Assembly: GCF_047511655.1 (NCBI RefSeq) | Contig: NC_133398.1 | Coordinates: 37,825,638-37,889,637, forward strand | DNA from: Castor canadensis | Lineage: Eukaryota > Chordata > Mammalia > Rodentia > Castoridae | Direction of reading: 5' to 3' | Length of the DNA stretch: 64,000 nucleotides | Made by a program: the position numbers and the translations under genes | Notes under the pieces: model-generated | What the model saw: only the letters and a program-made list of their open reading frames with translations | Databases searched by the model: none | Told to the model about the DNA's origin: nothing | Part shown: positions 9,471 to 21,500 of the stretch, one piece after another | How positions within the stretch are numbered: position 1 is the stretch's first letter | Layout: each line of letters starts with the position of its first letter

Positions 9471-11358
9471 TTTTAAGATGAGAATCCTCCCCCACGGCCA
9501 GGCGCTGGCCTCAGCTCCTAGACTCAAGTGATCTCTTGCATCAGTCTCCTGAGAAGCCTGAACTACAAGCACATGATCCTTGCACAGCTTACTGGGTTTT
9601 TTTTGTTATTGTGTTTTGTTTGTTTTCATTTGTTTTTTTTGAGACTGGTCTCAGTTGTAGCCCAGGTTAACGTGGAACTCTCCATGTATCTCTGCTGGCC
9701 TGGAACTTGAAATCCTCCCGCCTCAGCCTCTGTAGTGCTGGAATTATAGTCCTGCACCACCATTCCCGGCATCATTATTTATTTTTAATCTACAGGTTAA
9801 ACACAGAAATGTGTAGCTAACTGTGTGGTTGGAGACAAACATTGTGCTGGATGCAAACCTGAACAATTCCAAACTGTTAAGAACGAATTCTAATATAAAC
9901 CAAGGTACATGAATGGGCTTGTACCAAGGGTCTATTGTGTAACTGGGAGTTGTCTGGATTAATCTGCATGTAGATTAGAATTTTTTTAAAAAAGATAAAC
10001 AACTGAAGTATGTTAATTTGAAGGCTATATATATCATTAAAATTCATCAGTGAACATAGTAGTTTACAACTAAGAGCTACAAAAGATCAGATCATGTCAG
10101 ATCACTGACATTTTTTTTAGAATTGCTGCAATATGGTGATAATAAAAAGAGACTAATTTTAGTTGATTTTATTCTATTTATTTAATTTATTTATTTTGTG
10201 GTACTGGGGCTTGAACTCAGGGCCTACACTTTGAGCCACTTCCCCAGCCCTTTTTTGTGAAGGGTTTTTTCGAGATAGGGTCTCCCGAACTTGCCCTGAT
10301 CTCTTCCTCCTGAGAAGCTAGGATTACAGGTGTGAGCCACTGGCACCTGGCTTTATTTTATTTTTTAAACTCTCTCCTGACGGTGCAATCCCTTATTGCC
10401 TGAAACTGAAGGGTAGGACTTCTCCTGTTGTCCCCATCTTCAGCAGGCTGTTAAATTTAAATTTATATTCAGAATTTAAGACCCCTCTACACACATCCTA
10501 GCCTCCCACAGGGTTGGGCACTCCACCCAGCAAGTGAACAAGTGTAAAGACAGGCTGGGTTTGCCAGGATAGTCCTGGGGCAGATTCTTTTAATGCAATT
10601 AACCATCTGACAGGTTCTTAGGGACAGTTTGGATGAAGTAGGTTGGGAGGGGAGAATCTAGCTTCCTCTATTCCCCACTCCGCCCCACCCTTGACAACTA
10701 TAATATTAGCAATAAACAATGGCAACCATCATCTAAACTTATTTCCTCTCAGGTCAGCCTTGGGCTGTGCTGGAACTGTGGGTACCAAAGCCATCCTGCT
10801 TCTTTTTTGTGGTACTGGGGATTGAACCCAGGGTTTTGTGCATGCAAGACAAACACTTAACAACTGAGCTACATCCCCAGCCCATCCATTCCGCTTTTGA
10901 TTGTGCCCACTGAGGAATACATTCTCCATGGGACTCAGAGCTGGAGAGAAAAGGTGGGCATCCTGTGGCAGAAAGGGTGCTCTTGCCTTTGCCAGTCCTG
11001 CCTCATGTCACTTCTGCCCTTCCAAAGCTTTAGGGGTTCACCTGCTCGTGGCACAGAACACTCAGGCCGGAGTCTAGGGGGCACAGTCCATGGGGCCTAG
11101 GCAGAGCTCCAGAGCTACAGGGTGGCGCAGGTGCAGGCACAGGGCGGGGTCTTTGTTCTTCTGCTAATCTCTCCCCTCCCCCTTCCTCCCCGGAAACCAA
11201 CAACTTTGCCACCAACAGTGTTGGGGATGCTGAGCTGTGGGGGCCAGCCCCAGGAGGGATGGGAGTAAGGGGAGCTGTGGCAGCTGTCAGACCATGAACA
11301 GAGCTGGCCCTCAGCTCAGGGCAGTGTGCTTACGGATCCAGCCCTCACATCAGCAGTC
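9471..11358. repeat. SINE-bearing spacer and SIT1 upstream region
   Basis: B1-type pieces on the minus strand lie at about 9495-9590 and 9640-9770. A dimeric SINE (minus) covers about 10190-10355, and an antisense ID unit lies at 10805-10885. Sequence from 10900 to 11358 is unique, purine-rich and repeat-free, and should hold the SIT1 promoter and 5' UTR. I see no clear TATA box. Confidence 0.6.
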
Positions 11359-12288
11359 ATGAGCAGAGGTGACAACTACACAAATGGTCTTGATCTACTA
11401 GTGCCGGGTGAGCTGGGCGGGGCAGGGGCCTAGGGGAGGGGTCATGAGGCCCCAAGTCCCACCTGCTGGTGGTGGGAGAGGGGGTTGGGGCTAGGCTGTA
11501 ACACCCCCCTTGTCCCACATCCACAGGAATCCCCAGCATAACCCAGGCCTGGGGACTGTGGACCCTCTTAGGGACTGTGACACTGCTGCTTTTCATCTCA
11601 TTGGCTGCACTCTGGTCCCAGAGGACCAGTTTGCAGAGCAGGAGCCAGCCAGGGCAGGGATGGTGAGTGGGGGATAACAGGGATGGGTTGACCAAGAGTT
11701 CCTCTTAACCAACAAGTACAACTCATCCCGCACAATCTGTGTTGCAGCTCTGAAGCAGCTGTGGAAGAGGTCCCCTTGTATGGGAACCTGCACTATTTAC
11801 AGACAGGTAGGAGTCATTCAGAGGAGAAGGACACAGGGGTAGGTGTCTGGAGTGGCATGGGAGGAGGAACAAGGAACTGACCAGATTCTTGTTCCCTGTC
11901 TTAGGACGGCTGACTCAAGAGCCAAGGCCAGACCAACAGGATCCATCCCCCGGAGGCCCCAAGAGGGTGAGTCAGCTGCAGGAGGAGTAAAGGGAGGGAA
12001 GAGAATGGAGGCCTTTTCCGAGGGTCCAGAGAACTAATAAGCTCACATCCCCAGGCGGCAGAGGAGGTGATGTGCTATACCAGCCTGCAACTGCGGCCTC
12101 CTCAGGGCCGCGTCTCCAGCTCTGGGACTCCCATCAAGTACTCCGAGGTGGTGGTAGACCCCGAGCCCAAACCCCAGGCAGCAGGCCCCGAACCAGAGCT
12201 CTATGCTTCAGTATGCTCCCAGACACGCAGAGCCGGTACTTCCTTCCCGGATCAGGCCTATGCCAACAGCCAGCCTGCACCCAGCTGA
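11359..12288 (+). CDS. SIT1: Signaling threshold regulating transmembrane adaptor 1
   Basis: A T-cell transmembrane adaptor that damps receptor signalling by recruiting SHP2, Grb2 and Csk to phosphotyrosines. Five coding exons: 11359-11407, 11527-11662, 11748-11806, 11905-11966 and 12055-12288, giving 179 residues. The short extracellular part carries one N-glycosylation sequon (NYT, residues 6-8). One membrane helix spans about residues 25-46 (WGLWTLLGTVTLLLFISLAA). The cytoplasmic tail has five tyrosine motifs: YGNL (Y73), the ITIM-like CYTSLQL (Y110), KYSEVV (Y131), LYASV (Y152) and the Grb2-type YANS (Y171). An upstream ATG at 11294 opens a frame resembling the longer human N-terminus, but it runs into a stop at the position of the start used here, so MSRGD is chosen, as in mouse. 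Confidence 0.93.
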
Positions 12289-12835
12289 GAAAGAGGCCTG
12301 GCCCAGGAGGCATGCATGGCTCACCCACCGTCGAAGATGCTCCTGCTGTCCTGTCTGGAGCATGCCTGTTTCCCAACCACCACTCCCAGGACACCGAACC
12401 ATTGCCTAGTCACAGGTAGTGACCTATCCCAAACTTCCTATCTGAGCTGCGGGGAGACATCTCAGGGTATGGCAGGCCCCTGACTTTCTGAGGATAGAGG
12501 CAACAAACAAAGTCAGTTCCCCCCTCCCCACTTCTCATCTATCTGTTCCTTTCAGCTCCCAAACTCCCAGATTCTCACTTCCTCCTCCTTAAACCAGGCC
12601 CTTCCTCCTACCCTCCCTCCCAACCTACCCCCCACACCACAGTGTCTCTTCAGGCACAGGAAGTGGGCAGGGGGTAGGTAAGAGCCTGAGAGGATGTGGG
12701 TGGGTGTCATGCTTGGGAGCCCACAGTCTGGAAGGGGCCTAGGTCCTATGAATTCCAGGGACCCAAGCCTGACTACTGACCTGAGAACCATGGCAGAATG
12801 TAACTCCATGTCTCTGTCATGTCTCCCGGTTTTCA

Positions 12836-12841
12836 AATAAA
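12836..12841 (+). terminator. SIT1 polyadenylation signal
   Basis: AATAAA about 550 bases after the SIT1 stop codon, in otherwise unique sequence, with cleavage expected within the next 30 bases. No competing hexamer was noticed between the stop and this point. Confidence 0.7.
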
Positions 12842-12859
12842 ACTTCTAAAAGAGTGTTT

Positions 12860-14825
12860 AGATTTTTACCTAGAGGCAGCAAACCTGCTCCTCCACCCAA
12901 GGTAGGGTGTGAACTTTGCCATCGGCATGGAACACTTCTGGGGTTGCCTAACTGGGGAAGAGGAACAAGAAGGACTGAAGAGGTGGGTGCCAGGTGTGGA
13001 AGGGTGGAGGGCTGGAGCCCAGCTCCTCAGCTGCTCTTTCTGCTGCTAGAACATTGTCAGGATTTGCACTCAGACCCACCCCCATTATTCCCCCTGGAGT
13101 CTAAAAACTCACCAATCCCTGAACTACTCTCTCTACAACCTTTATAACTGTGCCCTCCAACCTGCTGCCCTAGCCTCCCCATTAATTCTCCCATCAATCC
13201 TCCTCCATCCCTCATGAGTCCCACCTATACCTGACTTGGCATCTGTAGCCCTGCCTTCATTCTGTCATTCACACACTTCTCCTGGCCTTCTCTCCACCTC
13301 ATCACTATGGCAACAGTCCACTCCATCTCCATTTCTTTCTCTCAATTGTCACCTACAGTCCTAGCAACAGTTTTGCTTATCACTACTTTCATTTTAATCC
13401 CTATCCAATCTACCCTGCCTGCCCTGCTTTATTCTTAACCCCAGCCTCCAGTAGCATGCTACATTAGGCGGGTTGGGATCAAGATTAGAACTGTGGGCTT
13501 GGGAGCAGGATCACCCGAGTTCAAATTTTACATAACACACCAGCTGTGTTTTCTTAAGCAATTGAGCCTCAGTTTCTGAATCTGTAAGACAGGAAGGATA
13601 TTGATATTGTCTATTTTTTAAAGATTTTTATTAGCATATATTAGTTGTATAGGAGGTTTCACTTTTGCATTCCATATATGCTTACAATGTGCTTGGTTAG
13701 ATTTATTCCCTCTTGTTTATTTTTTTAAAGTGTAATTTAAGGAAATTAGCATCTATAAAGCATTTAGAAGACAGTGAGTGTTCAATAATGCTGGGAATTA
13801 TTAAAATAATAAACATAATTAACTATTATTAAAACAATGGGCAACTCTGGAGTTGCTCATAGGCGAATGACTTAAGCAGGGACAGAAAGTAGTCCAGACG
13901 CGGCAACCACAAGGGAAAGGAGAGGCTTCTTTGGAGGAGCTGATGGAAACTCAACATGGCAGAAAGGAAAGGGGAGAATGGCAAGATGAGTTGGTACAGT
14001 AGACAGAAGCCAGATCACACCAGGCCTGTAAACAATGCAAGAGTTTGGACTTCATCCTGGAGGTGATATGGGAGTCATGGTTGACTTTTGAGTAAGAGAT
14101 TAACACAATCAGATGTGGATGCTAAATTCACTAAGTGCACTGGAGGCCTACAGTACTGGAGCCAGGTCGGGCCATTCTGAAGACGTTGCAAAAGTTAAGT
14201 GAGAGAAAATGGTGGTAGCAGCAGTGGGGATGGAGAAAGGTGATGGATTAGAAAAAATGTTTAGGTTTAAAAAGAAGGCCCTACTTGTCACACCTTCCAT
14301 CTTTCTGGTTAGAACCCACTCCCAATCCCCATCACGATAATACAGCCCAGCTCCAAAAAGGTTCAGCTCCCTACCTCCATCACCCTGGTGGCAACACACT
14401 GTGTGGTCTCTGACCCCTTAGTTCTTGCACTCCACTGGCTGCCCCTCCCACCTTTCCTGTGGCCCATCTATGATCCACCCCTCACTCCAGCAAAAGTACC
14501 AACCTGGTGAAATCCTTAATTTTCTATGGGGACAGGAAAAAAAATTTTTTTTGAGCCTGAGCTCTAGGCCATCTCCAACTAGGGCCCCTGTCCACCTCCA
14601 CAGGACTTTCTGAGGTTTGAGGGACAGAAGAAAGGGGAAGCTGAGGTTTTCACCTCCAAGCTTCTCTCCTTCCCATTTAGAATGTCAAAGACAACCACAG
14701 AGTAGGAAACCTTGCACTTGACAAGGCCAGGTGGTCTCCATGAGAAGGGGATTCTCTCCCCGGAAATCCAAATGCCCTTGGGTCCCTCGACTTCCGAGGC
14801 CCCCAACCTAGGCCTCCCTAGGAGA
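12860..14825. repeat. Spacer with MIR, L1 scrap and an old repeat
   Basis: No gene seen. A MIR-like SINE at about 13485-13610 contains GAGCCTCAGTTTCTGAATCTG. At 13615-13735 an AT-rich stretch starting TTTTTATTAGCATATATTAG resembles an L1 3' end of another subfamily. At about 13990-14280 a diverged repeat contains GAGTTTGGACTTCATCCTGG and ATTAACACAATCAGATGTGG, phrases of a common old mammalian repeat that I cannot name with certainty. The rest is pyrimidine-rich unique DNA. Confidence 0.5.
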
Positions 14826-14839
14826 CCCCTAGGTAGCAA

Positions 14840-15350
14840 TTAAGGGCAGGCAGCTGGGGCTGTGTGGGAGGGAGCGTAGTTTTGGGGGCGGACACCGGAT
14901 GCCGCAAACCACCCGCAGCGGAATGTGGGGTTCTGAGGGCTGCAGTGCTTCTGAAGATGGATCAGGGTGTCCTCGACGGGAGGACGTGCGAGCTTCACCC
15001 TGGATGGGGTGGGGGATGGGATTTTCACCAACCCTCTGGAACGCGGCGGAAATCAGTATCGAGGGATTCAAGGTTTCCAACCCACGCTGCAGACTTTGAT
15101 CCCTAGACCCAATCTCCCAACCTGAACCTGTGGCATAGGAGCTCCCCCGCCGGCTGAGGCGCGTCATCACCACCCCGCGCAGGCGTAATACTGCCCGGCC
15201 CGCGGCATTCTGGGAGTTGTAGTCCTACGGTTTGGAGTTGCTCCAGTGTCCAACTGCGCGGAGCCCAGGCTGCCCAGAGTTCCAGGTCAGCCGCCTGCTG
15301 GATGACGCGATTGCTCCAGAAGAGTTTCTTTAAAAGGATTTTATTCTTCA
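14840..15350. promoter_or_regulatory. Orphan CpG-rich promoter-like island with ZNF143 motif
   Basis: A GC-rich, CpG-containing patch within a long AT- and SINE-rich spacer. At 15205-15223 the minus strand reads ACTACAACTCCCAGAATGC, the long ZNF143/SIX5 (Staf-type) motif common in housekeeping promoters. No coding exon is recognisable on either side, though short open frames exist. It may start a non-coding RNA or be the relic of a lost first exon. Confidence 0.5.
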
Positions 15351-16099
15351 TGCATGGCCGCAGCGGGGTGTGATTTGAATTTTGTTCTTTCTTCCTCCTC
15401 CTCCTCCCCCTTCTTCCTTTTTTTTTTTTTTCTTGCGGTACTTGAGGCTTGAACTCGAGACACTCCACCAGTCCTTTTTGTGTGTGTGTTGGGTATTTTC
15501 TAGATGGCGGGGGGCGGGGGGGGGTTGCGTGAACTATTTACCTGGGGCTAGCTTTGAACCACGATCCTCCTGATTTCTGCCTCCTGAGTTGCTAGGATTA
15601 CAAGCGTAAGCCACGCGGCTCTATCTTCTTATCATGTCTTCCTCACCAAGGTTTGTGCTTTGGCCCAAGTCCTCAGCATTGAACGCCAGGGCTCTGGCAG
15701 CTTCCTAATTGGCCCTCGAATCTAGGAACGTAAGAAACATAGCCATACCTCTCTAGCTAGTCAGCTGTCTCACCTCACCTGATATTTCTCTTCCTTTCCA
15801 TAGCTCCACGTGCTTTCCTTAGTAGACTTCTTTGTCTCAGTCGGTGTAGGCAGGATTGAAGCCAGGAGTGCCTTGTCCCAGAAATTCCCAGGGGGCAGAC
15901 CTCAGGGAAGCCAATAGGACCTCCTAGATCCCCCATCTTTCCCTTTTCCTGAGATCTCATCTTTGAGAATAATAGGGTAAACTTAAGTACTGAAGAGGAA
16001 GGGTCTTTGGGACAAAGGCTCAACAAAGGAAGTTCTTAAGGAATTACTTATAGGTGGGGAGGAGCTTTGGAAGCTATTCAGCCAAGGTCTTGCTCTGCA

Positions 16100-16320
16100 G
16101 TTCATCCAGAAGGGTTTAAATTCCAAGATGATTTTGGCTACAAGGAGGGAAACAGCTGAGTCTGGAGAGAGAACAAGTCTTGATGACTTCATTTGAAACC
16201 TTGGATCCAACCCTGCCCGGAGCTAGCTCTGCCTTCTGAACTTTTTGGTTTTGTAAGCTAATAAATGCCGTTTTTGCTTAAGTCAAAGTTAGGTTTTCTA
16301 TTTCTTGCAACCACAAGCTC
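16100..16320 (+). mobile_element. Possible old LTR-type repeat end
   Basis: The phrase GTAAGCTAATAAATGCCG followed by TTTTTGCTTAAGTCAAAGTT is a common old mammalian repeat terminus, probably of LTR origin. Family and limits are uncertain. It is a degraded fossil fragment. Confidence 0.35.
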
Positions 16321-16699
16321 TAATTCTGTGGGGAAAGGCAAGCAGACTAGGGCCAGCTGAAGATGCTAAACCACTGATATCCTTACTTATTGCTCAGCTC
16401 TTCCATGAGCCACTCTCCCCTGAACTTAAATACATGGTCATGCCATTTGGTTCCAATATATTGAAGGAAGACATCAGTCACTGGCCTAACCAACTCCATT
16501 TTGTCTCTCTGTAGCTGTTTTTTGCCTCTTCAACTTTTTCCCTCCTGAGTCACTCTCTTCTGCAGTTACTTTGGATTGCAGGAAGAACAGGACTGATAGA
16601 TCTTTGTCGCAAGGGACCAAAACTCATGGGACCAACCACCCCCAAATGAGGGTCCATGGTGGTGAGGCTGCATCCCAGGGCAGAAATAATGATCTCAGG

Positions 16700-17050
16700 G
16701 GAACTAGACTGCTCTCCTCACATGATGATAGTGATAAGTACTCCTCCAGAAACTTTGCAGAACCAGAATTGAGATAATGATCAGTCAGACCCCTGATCTG
16801 ACCAAGATTACCTACTCTGTCAGCTATGCAGACCCCAACCATCTCCTTGTTTCTGTTTTCTATAAAACCTCAAAGTTCCTGCCAACTCCTTGAAGAGGAC
16901 ATTGGGGTCACTTGAACTCCTTTATCAGTTCTCAAGGTAGCCACATTGATTAAATCTCCTTTCTCTGCCCTTCACCACTTTGGTCTCTGACTAGCCTGTT
17001 GGGACTCCTGCAGTCAGGGCTTTTGCTGTACAACTCCTAATAACCATATC
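16700..17050 (+). mobile_element. Probable solo LTR
   Basis: The order of signals is LTR-like: a TATA-type box (CTATAAAACC near 16861), a polyadenylation-type ATTAAA near 16947, and a pyrimidine-rich end (TCTCCTTTCTCTGCCC, then TCTCTGACTAGCC) as in R-U5 of rodent endogenous retroviruses. No internal genes are seen beside it. Ends and family are not resolved; it looks like an old solo fossil. Confidence 0.5.
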
Positions 17051-18254
17051 TCAGCCTAATGTGTGGGTTAACTAGAATTCTTGCCTAACTTACCAATTTC
17101 TAGAATTATGTAGCCAGGTGGTCGCAAGATCTGATCCAAACTTAGACCCACAGTAGAAAGCAACCTATCAGTCTTCTTGAACACTTCCAGAGTTGGGAAC
17201 CACTGCTTGACTAAACACTTGTTTCCAGTCTTTCTTATCGATAGAACTTCAATTTTGTTTTTTGTTTTCCAGTAATGGAGCTTGAAGTCTGGGCCTCATG
17301 TTTGCTAGGCAAGTACTCCGCCACTTGAGCTACAACCCCAGTAGAACTTCTAAAATTTGGAGCCAAATCTGCCTCTTTGTTACTTTTTACCTGGGTTGCC
17401 TCCTGAGTTACAATCATAAAACCAGTCTTCTCTTTCTTGTATATGACAGCCTGGAGTAATTGAGAGCCAGCCCTTATGAATAGCCTAACCTTTTTTTTTT
17501 TTTTCTTTTTGCCTTCCCACAAACAACTTTCTAAAGTTCCTTCTTCAGTTCTTTTACAGACCTTATTTGCATCATTCCAATGTTGTTTTGCCAGATCAGA
17601 GTCCCTCTTAAAGTGTGGTTCTAAGAAGTGAATAGAGTTCTGGACCCATACAGTGGGGCCCCTGTTTTTAATTGGGCAATAAATCTACAAACAAAAGGTC
17701 TCTGTTTGTAAGACTAGACTAAGTGAAGGGGTGTTTAATACAATATAATATAAGGGCACCTGTGACAGTTTGGAAACCTAATGGAATGAGAACCCTGGAA
17801 CAGTGACTATGGGACACCTGCAGTGTTGGGGCCTCAGTGACAGGAGAATATGGGTCTTCCTGCTCTTATTCTTCCCACTCTCTGAGTTCAATACTTTCTC
17901 CATCTCTGCTTCTTTCCTTTACATATATCTGAATTTCTTCCCATCTTGCTAACTTGCCTCCCTATCCTTTAAGGTGTATTATTTATCTTTTTATTTTTTT
18001 GGTGGGCAGTACTGGGGTTTGAACCCAGGGACTCATACTTGCTAGGCAGGTGCTCTACCACTAGAGCCACTGCGCCAGCCCTTTTTTGTGTTGGGTTTTT
18101 TTCGAGATAGGGTCTCTTGAACTATTTGCCTGGGCTGGCTTCGATCTGTGATCCTGCTGATCTCCGCCTCCTGAGTAGCTAGGATTGCAGGCGTGCACAT
18201 GACTTATAAAACAAACAAACAAAAAGAACTAATAGTTATACAATAGTGATACAA

Positions 18255-18500
18255 CAGTGGCTTTCAACCAGGGGTGACTTCCACTGTTCCCCAGGGAACA
18301 TTTGGGACCTTATCTGGAAACTTGTCGTTTTCTGATGCTGTTGCTTGGTGATGAAACCCAGGGCTTTCTGCATGCCGAGCATGAGCTCTGTCACTGAGCT
18401 ATACTCACAGCTTTGGAAACAGGTCTGATTGTCACAACTGGGGAGGAGAAGCTAGTGAGAAGATGCCAAGGACGCTGCTAACTTTGCAGCAAAGGGTTTC
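18255..18500 (-). mobile_element. MER5A-like DNA transposon split by an ID SINE
   Basis: Left part 18255-18330 (GTGGCTTTCAACCAGGGGTG, then CCAGGGAACATTTGG) and right part from about 18420 (GATTGTCACAACTGGGGAG) match the non-autonomous hAT element MER5A. Between them at about 18335-18415 lies an antisense ID unit ending in the usual GAGCTATAC box. The nesting shows the SINE is younger. The copy at 54.6 kb is in the opposite orientation. Confidence 0.6.
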
Positions 18501-21500
18501 TCACCCAAAGTCAGAAGTGCTGACTCTCAGAAATCCTAGTACAGAGGTGGAGTAAAAGACTCCTCCCCACTGCCTTCTTCCCAGTCGGAGAGCCCAGAGG
18601 CAACTACTGTTAATGGTTTCTGTTTTTTAAGTCTTTTCATGAATATCATTGTATTTGTCAGTAATACTAAGACTACTCAGAGCAGGGGGAAGAGTAGGGA
18701 GAGGGTTCTGGGCAGATGTGACTCTAATGAGGGGTTCCCTTACACACCCCATCTGACAACTCCAAGCCTTGACTGGTAGTTAACTGGGTTCTGTTGAGTT
18801 TCTGGCAGAGAGAATTTCCTGTAGACAAGTTCTGGAGAACAGCCTCACAGACATGGGTAAGAACCTTGAAGAAGAAAGCAAGGCCCTGAAGCAGCCTACT
18901 TCCCAAGGACTACTATGATGTTGTTAGGTATCCCTGGCCACCCTCCCCCCAAAAAAACTAATGACAGATTAAATTTCTCAGCCCTTGAATCAGGGAGAAT
19001 GATACAGACAAACCAGAGGGAAGAGAGACCTACTGGCAGAGATAGATGGAGCCCTGTCAGAAATTATGACACCCTGGCAGCTCAAACCCAAAAGATTTCT
19101 TTGAACTAAAAAATATGATATTAGAACTACAAATTCCCATAGATAAATCAAAGGAGAGGATAGTAATGTTGAAACCCAAAAACAGGTCTAGAAAAGTTAA
19201 ATAGAAGAAATCTCAGTTGGGCATGGTGGTACCTGCCTGTAATTCTTGCACTCAGGAAGATGAGGAGGGAGGATCATGAGTTTGAGGTCAGCCTGGGCTA
19301 CATGGTGAAAACCTGTCTCAAAAAAAACTGAAAAAGAGAGAAATGTCTCAAAACATAGGTCAAAAATAAAGAGATGCAAATCCTGTGGTAAAAGATGGAA
19401 CAGTGGAACAAACCCAGACACCCTGAAAAAGTGGTGGGTTCCAGGAGAAAAAGGAACAGGACAGGAGAGGTCAAAATTAAGTAATAGAGGACATTTCTCT
19501 GAACTGAAGAAAGACATAAGTTCCAGACCAGATTGGTAGGTAAAAACACTCAGCCATATACAAGTAAAAAGTCTGAAACTCAAAGAGATACAGGAAATTA
19601 TACACACTCTCATTCAGAAAGCAAGTTCTTTCTTCTCATTTGCAACTCTGGAAGTTCAAAGGCAGCCAAATTGGATGAGGGCTAATGAAAGGGAAGGCAT
19701 TCAGTATGGCCCCTACCATGGAGGAATGAAAGCTATTTGAAGGTACGCAGAAGTCACTAAGTACCCCATCTGAGAGATACTTTTGAGAAAAAACTAATAA
19801 AATGACAAATCAGAACAGAGACTTCAAGATAGGGGAAGATGAAGAACAGAGAAAAGAAAGCAGTGGGGAGCAACGACCCATGATCTATATATTTACACCT
19901 AAATCTATTTATAATGTGTAATATACATGCTAAATAAGAACTCTTGAAACAGATGGAACACACTAAAAGGGAAATTCTAATAAGGGCTAAATTTCCTTGA
20001 TAAAACTCTGGAATCAGGTGGCTAAGGGGAGAAAGGCAGGGAAGAAAAAGGGGAGGAAAGAAGGACAGTGAACGTGAACTAAAGATCACACTTTATTGGG
20101 GTGGAGAGGAAATAGAAGATAATTATAACACTTGGCAATGGGTGTTATTCTATTTTAGATACCAGAAGAATCATGTTTATCTGAGAGCAGGGACAGGTTG
20201 TTAAGTATTTTTAAAATTTGTGTTTGTTTTTTGAGGCAGGGTCTTGCTTTATAAGCGCAGGCTGGCCTCAAACTCTCAATCCTCCCGCCTCAGCCTCGAA
20301 TTACAGGCATGTGTCACCATGCCTAGCCAGGGATAACTATTAATAGAATGATGACCTGTAAATTAACAAGGGGAAACTTGTAGGAATAGTGATCATTCAA
20401 TGCAGTAAAGATTTAAAAAAAAAAAAAAAGTTTGGGCTAATGGTGTAGCTCAAGTGGTAAGCACCTGCCTAGCAAGCTCAAGGTCAAGGCTCTGAGTTCA
20501 AACCCAGCACCACAAAAACTAACTAAAATATATTGAGGACAGAAAACTGTAAGAATTAGAATTACATTAAAAAGAAGAGTTAATAATGTAAATAATAAAT
20601 GAGAAACAAAAGGTGGAAAAGAAAACCAAACCATTCATGATAGTAAATACAAGTGAACTGAATTCATCCATTGAAAGACTTAGATTTTTATTATAAATCA
20701 AATTCAGGTAAATATTATTTAAGACAAACATACTTAAAGCAAAGTGACAAAGAAAGCTTCAAAAGTAGAGTGCCTGCCTAGCAAGCTCAAAGCATTGTGT
20801 TCAAACCCCAGTACCACAAAAAAAAAAAAAAAAAAGTGGAAGAGATACCAAATAAACAAAAGCAGATCTATACTGATCTCAAACAAAGGGAATTTAACTT
20901 ACAGTCTTACAGTCTGCGCTGGGGAAGATGGGAGAAGATTGCCTGCACAGGGGTAGAAGGGAATTGGGAGGGGGCATTGGACTATTCTGTATCTTGATTG
21001 TGGTGGTTATATGACTGAATACATTTTTTAAAATTCATAGAATTCATGTTCTCACTTCCTGCCTGTCAGGGGGTGATCATCTTTCCCTTTTCTCCTTTCT
21101 GCTCTGTTAAATAAATCTTTGCTAGCTTAAAAAAAAAAAACCCTTATAGAATTCTACATTTTAAAACTGATCATTCTTATTGTATGTACTGGTGGAGTGG
21201 CTCAAATGGTAGAACACTTGCTTAGCAAGTTTGAGACCCTGAATTCAAGCCCCAGTACAACCAAAAAAAACTTGTGTGTAAGTTACAATGCAATAAAGCT
21301 GGTTTTAAGAAAGAACAAAATTACTGTGTTCACAAAATAAATGCTAAATGAAAAAGTAGCATAGTGCAAGAAATTCTTAATTATCTTGTATCATATATGA
21401 TTCCCTGAACTGACATAGCGATAGCAAGTTTAAAAACACACACACACACACATGAAAAGAAAGGAGACTTTATTTTAAGAAGTTATAAAAAGAATAAGAT

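Larger units (their letters stand above)
15350..18250. repeat. Spacer with dimeric SINEs
   Basis: A dimeric B1/ID SINE (minus) covers about 15430-15625, with an unusual G-run near 15515-15530. An antisense ID unit lies at about 17255-17345, and another dimeric SINE (minus) at about 17995-18205. LTR-like sequence between 16.1 and 17.05 kb is listed separately. No coding exon was recognised; short frames here show no known domain. Confidence 0.55.

Noticed and set aside
20440-20520. tRNA-like A/B box sequences
   Set aside because: These are ID-type SINEs with A-rich tails, not tRNA genes; no cloverleaf with an anticodon arm could be traced.
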